From assembly GCF_951805225.1 (NCBI RefSeq), contig NZ_OX638201.1:6138001-6202000 (forward strand): a DNA stretch of 64,000 nt, given 5' to 3'. A model generated the notes under the pieces. That model had not been told where the DNA came from and ran no database searches. It saw only the letters and a program-made list of their open reading frames with translations. This DNA is from an uncultured Flavobacterium sp. (GTDB lineage: Bacteria; Bacteroidota; Bacteroidia; Flavobacteriales; Flavobacteriaceae). Of this stretch, positions 34,674 through 43,700 are shown in pieces (within the stretch, counting starts at the first letter, position 1; every line of letters begins with the position of its first letter). The position numbers were made by a program, and so were the translations under genes.

Positions 34674-34755
34674 GCCCCTAGCCCTGATGGGAGGGAAAAT
34701 CCTTTTGTGGCGGGGTTCGCCACAAAAGATTGGAAGGACAGCAGGAAATAGCTCC
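34674..34755 (+). repeat. conserved intergenic element, family G, copy 1
   Basis: An 82-bp element beginning CCCCTAGCCCTGATGG and ending CAGCAGGAAATAGCTCC, with a central perfect 11-bp hairpin CTTTTGTGGCG/CGCCACAAAAG (34702-34712 with 34718-34728). A second copy, reversed and with a different inner hairpin, is at 46624-46770. I recall similar elements scattered in Flavobacterium genomes; function unknown to me. Confidence 0.8.
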
Positions 34756-34917
34756 AGATAAAAATTCTGATAAAAACTAATTCCATTCTGGTTGTTGATT
34801 AATGTACGAGTTTAAGTTTCATAAGCCTTCGACTACGCTCAGGATGACACTTGGGGTAAATTCCAATAGAAAAAAATCCAAATTTCAATTCAGGAAAACA
34901 CGATCAAAAAAAAAACT

Positions 34918-34950
34918 TAGAACCTTAGCGTCTCAGTACCTTAGAACCTT
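34918..34950. repeat. single arm of 8-nt TTAG repeats
   Basis: Four phased octamers (TTAGAACC, TTAGCGTC, TCAGTACC, TTAGAACC), the same unit as the hairpin at 11048-11195 but without a partner arm nearby. The rest of the gap 34514-34960 holds the family G element and a fragment CTTCGACTACGCTCAGGATG (34829-34848); no gene was seen. Confidence 0.75.
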
Positions 34951-34960
34951 AAAAATTACC

Positions 34961-34968
34961 TATTTTTG
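34961..34968 (+). promoter_or_regulatory. -7 box of the FAD/Fe-S dehydrogenase gene
   Basis: TATTTTTG matches TAnnTTTG. Because the GTG at 34968 is the last base of this box, it cannot be the start codon; the ATG at 34989 is preferred. Confidence 0.65.
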
Positions 34969-34988
34969 TGAAATCATATTCAGCAAAA

Positions 34989-37895
34989 ATGTCAATAGTT
35001 AAAGAGTTAGAACAATTATCAGAATCCTTAGAAGGAACACTTTTATACGACGATCTTCATAAAACGCTTTATTCGACCGATGCTTCGGTGTATCGAATCA
35101 GACCAAAAGCGGTTGCCGTGCCTAAAACGATAGAAGATATTAGTAAACTAATCAAGTTTGCGGGGAAACATCACATTTCGATTACGCCAAGAACTGCCGG
35201 AACTTCGCTGGCGGGACAAACGGTTGGTGACGGAATTGTTGTTGATGTTTCGAAGAATTTTACCAAGATTCTGAATTTTGATCCGATAAAAAAAACGGTT
35301 ACGGTTCAGCCTGGTGTTATTCGTGACGAACTAAATTTATTTCTGAAACCTCACGGTGTATTTTTTGGTCCGAATACTTCGACTTCAAATCGTTGTATGA
35401 TTGGCGGAATGGTGGGGAATAATTCTTCGGGAACAACTTCGATTAGATATGGCGTAACGCGCGATAAAATTGTCGAAATCAAAGGAATTTTAAGCGATGG
35501 TTCTGAAGTGGTTTTTAAAGAACTGACTTCGGCTGAATTTATCGAGAAAACCAAAGGTGATTCTTTAGAAAATAAAATATATAAAAGCCTTTACGATGAA
35601 CTTTCGGTAAAAGCGACACAAGACGAAATTATAAAGGAGTTTCCGAAACCTGAAATTCACAGAAGAAATACAGGTTATGCGGTTGATATTCTATTAAAAT
35701 CGGATTTGTTTGGCGGAACGGAACCAACAATTAATGTTGGGAAATTGCTTTGCGGAAGTGAAGGAACGTTGGCTTTTACTTATGAAATAACTTTGAAAGT
35801 TGATGATTTGCCGCCTGCGAATAATATTATGGTTGTGGCGCATTATCACAGTATTCAGGAATCGCTGGAATCTGTTGTAGTAGCAATGAAACATCATTTG
35901 TATACAGCAGAAATGATCGACGATACGATTTTGGATTGTACTAAAACGAATCGGGAACAATCTAAAAACAGATTCTTTTTGGTTGGTGAACCCAAAGCGA
36001 TTATGATGTTTGAAGTCGCTTCACACGATGCCGAAGATGCCGAAAATCAGGCGAATGCTTTAATGGCGGATTTAGAGAAAAATAATTTTGGTTATGCACT
36101 TGTAAAAATTTACGGTGCTGATATTGAAAAGGTAAACGAACTTAGAAAAGCCGGACTTGGACTTCTGGGAAGTATTGTTGGAGATAATAAAGCAGCCGAT
36201 TCTATTGAAGATACAGCGGTTGAGTTGAGAGATTTGCCTGCTTATATTGAAGAATTTTCGGCAATGATGTTGCGTCACGGACAGGAAGCAATTTATTATG
36301 CGCATGCTGGTGCGGGAGAACTGCATTTGCGTCCGGTTTTGAATTTGAAGAAAACATCTGACTTAAAATTATTCAGAACTATTGCGACCGATGTTGCAAT
36401 TTTGGTGAAAAAATACAGAGGTTCATTAAGTGGTGAACACGGCGACGGAATTGTGCGCGGAGAGTTTATTCCGTTTATGATTGGCGAAACGAATTATGAA
36501 TTGCTGAAAAGAATCAAATTGGCGTTCGATCCGAATTCGGTTTTGAATATCGGGAAGATTGTAAACGCTTTGAAAATGGACGAAAATCATCGTGTAGTTT
36601 CGGGCAGAGTTGAACCGGATATTAAGACGTTTCAGGATTTCTCAGACAGTTTAGGAATTTTGCGTGCTGCCGAAAAATGCAACGGATCGGGAGATTGTAG
36701 AAAATTGCCATCGGCAGGAGGAGCAATGTGTCCGAGTTATCGTGCGACCAAAAATGAAAAAGAAACGACGCGTGCGAGAGCGAATGCGTTACGTGAATAC
36801 TTGACGTATTCTGAGAAAGAAAACAAATTTGATCAGAAAGAATTATACGAAGTTTTTGAGTTGTGTGTAAGCTGTAAAGCCTGCGCAAGCGAATGTCCGA
36901 GTAATGTAGACGTTGCAACTTTAAAAGCAGAATTTTTATATCAATACCAAAAAGCAAACGGATTTTCGACCCGAAATAAGATTTTTGCGCACAATGCAAA
37001 ATTGAATAAAATGGGAAGTTTGTTTCCGTCGATTACGAATTTTATTTCGAATCAATCTCTCGTTAAAAAAAGTATGGGAATTGCGCCTGAAAGACAAGTT
37101 CCGCTTTTAGCGAAAAAGACTTTCAAGAAATGGTACGAAAATCATAAACCGCAAAGTAATAATTTCCCGAACGGACAAGTGTATTTGTTTAATGACGAAT
37201 TCACGAATTATTATGATGTGAATATCGGAATCGACGCTTTTGAATTATTAACCAAATTAGGTTACGAAGTTTTAATCGTGGATCACGAAGAAAGCGGAAG
37301 AACGTATTTATCGAAAGGTTTTCTGGAAGAAGCCAAGAAAATTTCGAATATTAATGTCAATATTTTCAAGGATTTAATTTCTGCGAAAGCGCCTTTAATA
37401 GGAATCGAACCTTCGGCAATTTTGACTTTTAGAGACGAATATTTACGCCTTGCAGATGATAAAGAAAGTGCTGAAAAAGTATCGCAAAGTGCCTTCACAA
37501 TTGAAGAATTCTTTAAAAAAGAAATTTTAGAAGGAAAAATAAAAGCTGATTCATTCTCGGATGAAAAGAAAGAAATCAAAATTCACGGACATTGTCATCA
37601 GAAATCTTTGAGTTCTGTTGAAGCAACTTTCGCAATGCTGAATTTGCCAACCAATAATACGGTTACAATTTACAATTCGGGTTGCTGCGGAATGGCGGGA
37701 TCTTTTGGTTACGAAAAAGAACATTATCAGGTGAGTATGCAAATGGGTGAAGATACGTTATTCCCAAAAGTGCGTGCAACTGCTCAAGATGTAAAAATTG
37801 CAGCGGCAGGAACAAGTTGCCGCCATCAAATTTTTGACGGAACGAGTAGAGAAGCGCAACATCCGGTGAGTATTTTGAAAAGCTGTTTACGTTGA
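34989..37895 (+). CDS. FAD-linked oxidase with Fe-S and CCG domains (YdiJ-like D-2-hydroxyacid dehydrogenase)
   Basis: 968 aa from the ATG at 34989. The N-terminal PCMH FAD domain has TPRTAGTSLAGQTVGDGIVV and NTSTSNRCMIGGMVGNNSSG. The FAD-oxidase C-terminal domain ends near GEHGDGIVRGEFIP, with a FAD-domain His. Then come Cys-rich motifs CNGSGDCRK and CVSCKACASECPSNVD (4Fe-4S) and a CCG domain (HGHCHQKSL, NSGCCGMAGSFGYEKEH, AAGTSCRHQI). This matches the GlcD-GlcF fusion seen in E. coli YdiJ, which oxidises D-2-hydroxyglutarate-like acids and passes electrons to the membrane. No signal peptide. The stop codon lies inside a tandem 74-bp repeat. Confidence 0.93.
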   Translation: MSIVKELEQLSESLEGTLLYDDLHKTLYSTDASVYRIRPKAVAVPKTIEDISKLIKFAGKHHISITPRTAGTSLAGQTVGDGIVVDVSKNFTKILNFDPIKKTVTVQPGVIRDELNLFLKPHGVFFGPNTSTSNRCMIGGMVGNNSSGTTSIRYGVTRDKIVEIKGILSDGSEVVFKELTSAEFIEKTKGDSLENKIYKSLYDELSVKATQDEIIKEFPKPEIHRRNTGYAVDILLKSDLFGGTEPTINVGKLLCGSEGTLAFTYEITLKVDDLPPANNIMVVAHYHSIQESLESVVVAMKHHLYTAEMIDDTILDCTKTNREQSKNRFFLVGEPKAIMMFEVASHDAEDAENQANALMADLEKNNFGYALVKIYGADIEKVNELRKAGLGLLGSIVGDNKAADSIEDTAVELRDLPAYIEEFSAMMLRHGQEAIYYAHAGAGELHLRPVLNLKKTSDLKLFRTIATDVAILVKKYRGSLSGEHGDGIVRGEFIPFMIGETNYELLKRIKLAFDPNSVLNIGKIVNALKMDENHRVVSGRVEPDIKTFQDFSDSLGILRAAEKCNGSGDCRKLPSAGGAMCPSYRATKNEKETTRARANALREYLTYSEKENKFDQKELYEVFELCVSCKACASECPSNVDVATLKAEFLYQYQKANGFSTRNKIFAHNAKLNKMGSLFPSITNFISNQSLVKKSMGIAPERQVPLLAKKTFKKWYENHKPQSNNFPNGQVYLFNDEFTNYYDVNIGIDAFELLTKLGYEVLIVDHEESGRTYLSKGFLEEAKKISNINVNIFKDLISAKAPLIGIEPSAILTFRDEYLRLADDKESAEKVSQSAFTIEEFFKKEILEGKIKADSFSDEKKEIKIHGHCHQKSLSSVEATFAMLNLPTNNTVTIYNSGCCGMAGSFGYEKEHYQVSMQMGEDTLFPKVRATAQDVKIAAAGTSCRHQIFDGTSREAQHPVSILKSCLR

Positions 37896-38038
37896 GAGTT
37901 GGCACGCGGATGGACACGGATTCACTTCGTGAAAGCGCGGATTATGACGGATTTTTTTTGTTTCGTTGAGAGATGGCACGCGGATGACACGGATTCACTT
38001 CGTGAAAACGCGGATTATGACGGATTTTTTTTTGTTTC
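37891..38038. repeat. tandem 74-bp direct duplication across a stop codon
   Basis: Two adjacent copies (from 37891 and from 37965) share GTTGAGAG, GGCACGCGGATG, ACACGGATTCACTTCGTGAA, CGCGGATTATGACGG and a T run, with only a few differences. The first copy contains the TGA of the dehydrogenase gene. The CACTTCGTG part is a short palindrome. Confidence 0.85.
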
Positions 38039-38357
38039 TCGCAGATTCTGCAGATTGAGCAGATTTTTATTAAAATAATTGGTGTAAATAATTTTAATCA
38101 GTGGCAAAAAAACAAACCAGCGTCAATCCGTTTAATCGGTAAAATCCGCGGGCAAAAAGAATAATTCGAGAAAATTTGTGCAATTAGTGGCTAAAAAAAT
38201 CTGCGTTAATCAGTTTAATCCGCACAATCAGCGGGCAAAAAATATTCTAATAAAAACAAAATCGCTTTATATGTTTGAAATCAAGATAATTTTTACATTA
38301 TTTGCAAAATAAAACCATAAAGACTGAAAGATATTAATTTTAAAAGCAAAATCACAT
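38039..38357. repeat. dense family D repeats (CTGCG / TCCGC) before the APC permease
   Basis: Alternating degenerate copies of CGCAGATTCTGCAGATT, CAGCGTCAATCCGTTTAATC, AATCCGCGGGCAAAAA and AATCTGCGTTAATCAGTTTA. The last two are near-duplicates of each other (38122-38157 and 38199-38239). No gene or clear promoter was identified in this 319-bp stretch. Confidence 0.75.
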
Positions 38358-40286
38358 ATGGCATTATCAGGTTTATTCCGTAAAAAGACGGTACAAGATA
38401 TTCTGAAACAAGTTGCAAAAAATGAAGCAGATGGGCATAATGCATTAGGAAAGCATTTGACCACTAGGGATTTAACTGCATTTGGAATCGCAGCGATTGT
38501 TGGTGCAGGGATTTTTAGTACTATCGGAAAAGCCAGTGCAGATGGTGGTCCAGCCGTTATCTTCTTGTTTTTGTTTACAGCACTTGCTTGTAGTTTTGCC
38601 GCTTTTGCTTACGCCGAATTTGCTTCGATGGTTCCGGTTTCTGGAAGTGCTTATACGTACTCGTATGTAGCTTTTGGAGAAATTATCGCCTGGATTATTG
38701 GTTGGGCTTTAATCATGGAATATGCTGTTGGGAATATTACGGTCGCGATTTCGTGGAGTGATTATTTTACGGGACTGCTCCAGAGTGGCGGAATTCATTT
38801 GCCACAGTGGATTCAAATGGATTATTTAACTGCTTCAAACGGATTTAAAGACGCTACTGCTTTAATGCAAGGCGGAAAATCATACGAAAATTTAAGTACT
38901 GCTTTACAAGCTTCTTATACAGCCTGGACTACGGCGCCAACGATTGGTTCTTTTCACTTTGTGGCCGATTTACCGGCTTTATTTATCATTATTTTAATTA
39001 CGGCATTAGTTTACAGAGGAATGAAAGAATCTCGTAACGCCAGTAATGCAATGGTAGTTGTAAAACTTTGTATCGTACTTTTGGTTATTGCGGTTGGTAT
39101 ATTTTATGTTGATACTGCTAATTGGGATCCGTTTGCACCAAATGGAGTTAGCGGAGTTCTAAAAGGAGTTTCGGCTGTTTTCTTTGCATATATTGGTTTT
39201 GATGCAATCTCTACAACTGCAGAAGAATGTAAAAATCCGCAACGTGATTTACCACGCGGAATGATGTGGGCGATTATCATTTGTACTATTTTATATATTG
39301 CTATTGCCTTGGTTTTAACCGGAATGGTGCGTTATAACGAATTGAATGTTGGAGATCCTTTGGCGTTTGTTTTCGATAAATTAAACCTGAAATGGATGTC
39401 GGGAATTATCGCAGTAAGTGCGGTGGTTGCTATGGCGAGCGTTTTATTGGTTTTCCAAATGGGACAACCTCGTATCTGGATGAGTATGAGCCGTGACGGT
39501 TTATTGCCAAAGAAATTTTCTACGGTGCATCCAAAATTCAAAACACCATCTTTTGCTACAATTGTAACTGGTTTTGTGGTTGCGGTTCCGGCTTTGTTTT
39601 TGAACTTAACAATGGTGACAGATTTATGTAGTATCGGGACTTTGTTTGCCTTTGTATTGGTTTGTGCAGGAGTTTTGGTATTGCAGAATAAAACGGATAT
39701 TCCAAGAGGAAAATTCAAAACACCTTATATTAATTCTAAATTTATTTTGCCTGTTTTATTGATTGCCGGATTGTATTATGCTTTTGCTTTTAATAATAAA
39801 GCGACAATGGCTTTTATCAATAATGAAGCGCAAACAAATGATGCGACGACAATTATTACCTCTTTGAATAAAGAAGAATCAACGAAAGTTTTCAATTATT
39901 TAGAAAGTATCGATGTTCACAATAAAACTGCCGAAACATCAGATTTAGAGCATTTATTAAGCCAATATCAAGACGACGACGCTAAATATGCTGAGGTTGT
40001 AAAAGGTTTGCCAATCAATGATTCCTTGAAATACGAATCAGGTTTCAGTTTATTCAAACATAAAATTCCAATGTGGATTTTCATATTTGTTTTGGTTGGA
40101 TTGGCTGTTTGGGCTTTCAGAAAAAATCTTTCATTAATTCCGTTATTAGGACTTATTTGTTGTCTTTATATGATGGCAGAGTTAAGTGTTTGGAACTGGA
40201 TTTATTTCACAGTTTGGTTATTACTTGGATTAGTTATTTACTTTACTTATAGTCGAAAAAATAGTAAATTGAATACTATTGCTTAA
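38358..40286 (+). CDS. APC superfamily amino acid permease
   Basis: 642 aa, 12-14 membrane helices. TTRDLTAFGIAAIVGAGIFS is the classic APC helix-1 motif (GAGIF), followed by FVFFAYIGFD-like VFFAYIGFDAISTTAEECKN in helix 6, matching cationic amino-acid-transporter relatives. A hydrophilic loop of about 70 residues (about 490-560, NNEAQTNDATTIITSLNKEE) before the last helices is an insertion relative to 450-500-aa permeases. Substrate not readable. Single gene, ended by a strong terminator. Confidence 0.92.
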   Translation: MALSGLFRKKTVQDILKQVAKNEADGHNALGKHLTTRDLTAFGIAAIVGAGIFSTIGKASADGGPAVIFLFLFTALACSFAAFAYAEFASMVPVSGSAYTYSYVAFGEIIAWIIGWALIMEYAVGNITVAISWSDYFTGLLQSGGIHLPQWIQMDYLTASNGFKDATALMQGGKSYENLSTALQASYTAWTTAPTIGSFHFVADLPALFIIILITALVYRGMKESRNASNAMVVVKLCIVLLVIAVGIFYVDTANWDPFAPNGVSGVLKGVSAVFFAYIGFDAISTTAEECKNPQRDLPRGMMWAIIICTILYIAIALVLTGMVRYNELNVGDPLAFVFDKLNLKWMSGIIAVSAVVAMASVLLVFQMGQPRIWMSMSRDGLLPKKFSTVHPKFKTPSFATIVTGFVVAVPALFLNLTMVTDLCSIGTLFAFVLVCAGVLVLQNKTDIPRGKFKTPYINSKFILPVLLIAGLYYAFAFNNKATMAFINNEAQTNDATTIITSLNKEESTKVFNYLESIDVHNKTAETSDLEHLLSQYQDDDAKYAEVVKGLPINDSLKYESGFSLFKHKIPMWIFIFVLVGLAVWAFRKNLSLIPLLGLICCLYMMAELSVWNWIYFTVWLLLGLVIYFTYSRKNSKLNTIA

Positions 40287-40320
40287 ATAATTATAAATTA
40301 TTAGTTATTAATTATAAATG

Positions 40321-40355
40321 AAAAGCCCTTCTGAAATTATTTCAGAAGGGCTTTT
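40321..40355 (+). terminator. terminator of the APC permease gene
   Basis: A 16-bp perfect stem AAAAGCCCTTCTGAAA/TTTCAGAAGGGCTTTT with a 3-nt loop. Confidence 0.88.
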
Positions 40356-40357
40356 GT

Positions 40358-40588
40358 GTCATTTCGACGGAGGAGAAATCACACATGCTGATCGACAACG
40401 ATTGGTTACTGTGCTTTTATGGCACGCGGATGACACTGATTGGCTATTGCGAAAACGCAGATTTACACTGATTTTGCCCGCATTTTTTGTCATTTCGAGG
40501 AACGAGAAATCTCCAAGAGAAACTCGACAAAGATTGGCGATTCTAGGAGCGGAGTTTCTCGTGGAGATTTCTCCTCCGTCGAAATGAC
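40358..40588. repeat. composite inverted repeat: family A arms enclosing D and A segments
   Basis: Perfect 23-bp outer arms GTCATTTCGACGGAGGAGAAATC (40358-40380, 40566-40588; positions given, core GTCATTTCGACGGAGGAG). Inside lie a family D segment (40413-40485, TGGCACGCGGATGACACTGA) and a second, diverged family A pair (40490-40512 with 40550-40566). It sits between two convergent terminators. Confidence 0.85.
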
Positions 40589-40640
40589 AAGATTGTGTTA
40601 TTAATTGTGAAGGATTAATCCATTGAAAATGGTACAAAAC

Positions 40641-40678
40641 AAAAAGCCGTTCTGAAAATAATCTCAGAACGGCTTTTT
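40641..40678 (-). terminator. terminator of the GH57 gene
   Basis: Perfect stem AAAAAGCCGTTCTGA/TCAGAACGGCTTTTT, 28 nt after the gene's stop, T run on the minus strand. Confidence 0.88.
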
Positions 40679-40705
40679 TATTTGAATTAATAAAGTTTAA
40701 AGAAT

Positions 40706-43700
40706 TTACTTCTTGATAATCTTTTGCATGGTTTCTTTTCCATTTTCCAATCGGATTGTGATGAAATAAAGTCCGGTACTCAAACGACTTACATCGATGG
40801 TATTTGTATTGGATTTTCCTTCCTGAACAATACTTCCTTGTGCCGAAATAATACTGTAATCAGTTATTGGAATAGTAGAATTTACTTGCAAAGTATTATT
40901 AACAGGATTAGGAAATAAACGAACAGCATAACTCTCTTCTTCAGTTGTTGGAGCTGCAATCAATTTAGAAGTTGTTGAACCCCAAGTATACGAGTAACCA
41001 TCTGTTTTGTTCAATAAATCGGCAGTTTGATTTGCAGAACCGCTTGAACCATTATTAAAGATAACATTTATCGATGTTGGTCCTGTTATGGTATATTTAT
41101 AAAAACCATTTGTATCGGCAACCATTGCAACTCCCGGCCAGGTTGTATTGGCAACACTTCCGGATGGAACAGCATTCCAATAATGTACCTTTGGAATTCC
41201 TGTCCAGTTTGTTGGAGGTTTGAAATGAACCGTAAGAGTTGGAACAGCATTAAAAGTATAAACTTCGGTTTTTATTGCTGAAGAAACTCCGGTTGTATTA
41301 ACTACAAAAGCCTTTAAAGTTGTATTTGCAGTAAAAGCAAATGATTTAGAACCAATTGCAGATGCTGAACTTGTAGTTGGTGTTGTTCCGTCTAAAGTAT
41401 AATAAATAGTAGAAGTAGTTTGATTTGCTGTCAAAACAACATTTACCGTCGTTCCTGTTGTAAATGTTCCGCCTGGTTTTGAATTTGTAAAATCAGGAGC
41501 AATTACAGGACATCTGTTAGCAGGTTCTGCGCCCAACCAAGCCGAATCATAAAATTTAATTCCCGCAGTCGTACTTAAATCGGCAGTTTTAAGACTTCCG
41601 TCATTAAACAATAAATTCGTTGCACTTACCGTCGACGGAAAAGTATATTTGTACCAATCTCCACAATCCTGTGTCATCGCAACTCCCGGATACGTTACGG
41701 CAGGAGCGGTTCCGGTTGGTGACCAGTAATATATTTTTACAGCAGAATTCCAGTTTGTTGGTTTTTTAAAGTAAACCGTAAAAGTAGTTGGCGTACTAAA
41801 AGTATACGTTTCTGTTTTAACGGCAGAACTTGTTCCCGCTACATTTTTAACAAAAGCCTTAAGTGTAGTTGTACTGTTTACCACCAATGTTTTGGAACCT
41901 ACAGAAGAAGCCGAAGCTGTTGTTGGTGTTGTTCCGTCTAAAGTGTAATAAATTGTCGAAGTGTTTACGTTTGCTGTCAAAGTCAGGTTTACAGTTGTTC
42001 CGGTTGTGAAAGATCCGCCTGCTTGCGAAATTGTAAAATCAGGTGCTATTACTGTTGAACATCTGTTTGCAGGTTCAGAAGCTAGCCAGGCGCCATCATA
42101 AAATTTAATTCCGCCAGTAGCATTTAAGTCGGCAGTTTTTAATGTACCGTCGTTAAATAATAAATTTGAAGCCGTCACAGTCGAAGGGAAAGTATATTTA
42201 TACCAATCTCCACAATCCTGCGTCATTGCAACTCCCGGATAAGTTACTGCAGGAGCAGTTCCGGTTGGTAACCAGTAATATACTTTTACAGCAGCATTCC
42301 AATTTGCAGGTTTTTTAAAATAAACCGTGAATTCCGGGATTGCTCCAATCGTATAAGTTTTAGTAACAATCTCAGATTGATTTCCGTCTTTGTCTACCGC
42401 AAATGCTTTAACAGTTGTAGTTTGTGCAATATTCAGCGTTTTTGTAGATTCAACAAAAGCAGACGAAAGAGTAGGAGTTGAACCGTCAGTTGTGTAGTAT
42501 AATTTTGGTTTAGGATCTGTGCTGTCAGTAGCTGTAATTGTTACATCTATTGCCGTTGTAGAATTGCTTGTATCTGGAGTAAAAGCAATTTTTGGAGCAA
42601 CATCCAGATTTTTTCCAACCCAAACGTGCTGAATTTTAGACTTGGTCACATTCCCTTTTTTATCCGTAACTTCAACGTAGTAATCTAATAATTTCTCTGA
42701 TATTCCTGCAATTTCTGCCGAATATTGATTGGCAATTACATCAGGAAGCATGTATAAATCGGCTTGAGGATTGTTGGTAAAATTCCCTTTAGGGAAAACT
42801 CTTTCCGTCATTGGCAATGATATCCAGTTTCCAACTTCGGCACCACCGGCATAAGTTTCATTTTGATTCGAAGTAAGATTGTTTTTTCCATCGACATCAA
42901 CACGATATTTTAATTCAGATCTTTCGATTCCGCTTACATCATAAGCAAAAGTATATACCGTAAAATCTGCCGAATTCAGAAAATCTTTATATGCATAAGG
43001 CGCTCCATATCCTTTTTCGCCAGGATTGTAAGGCCAGCGTTGCGGAATAAAAACGGACGGTTTTGTAGCATCTACGCCAGGATGAGCATCCAAAGTAGGT
43101 TTTGCAAATTGCACACATCGGTTAACGGCCAAAGTTGTTTTTATTTCTAAATCTTCGGCCAGACCGTAATAAGCATTTCCGCTATCGTAACCCGCCATTA
43201 AAAAATGCCACGCTTTTTCGGCAGGACTTACAGCCGATGTAGGATTTACAATTTCGCTCATTCTAAGATTATTTCCTTCCAGTTGCTCCGCCATGATCGC
43301 ATGGTTTTCTCCGGCAGTTGTAATCGCTTGATTCATCATATCTTCAGTCCAGCCATTTGGATTGAATTTTTTCGTAACCGGATCAAAAAATGGCCACAAC
43401 CAGTTTGTGAATTGTGGATGTCCAAAATCGCCATCAGCATTTACCCAAGCTCCGTCTTCAACGTGCACAACTGCCGATTCCGGAACAGGATTATCTTGTA
43501 AATATTGCGGAATAGTAGTCGGAATATTTCCATTGGCTGCAGATGCATGCGAAAATCCTGTAACCGATTCGTTGTAATACGAAGAACCTCCGCCCCAGGC
43601 ATTATCACCATCATGCGCAAATAATACTAAAGGAGGTCTTGGCGAAGTCGAAGCTTTTGCCACAATTGGAGCAATCAGCGAAGTACCAATTGTAGCATAT

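Noticed and set aside
34802..35002. 66-aa plus-strand frame before the FAD/Fe-S gene
   Set aside because: Overlaps octamer repeats, the promoter box and the start of the real gene in another frame.
40318..40637. 89-aa plus and 92-aa minus frames
   Set aside because: Both run through terminators and the composite repeat; both contain the same repeat-derived peptides (CHFDGGEI).
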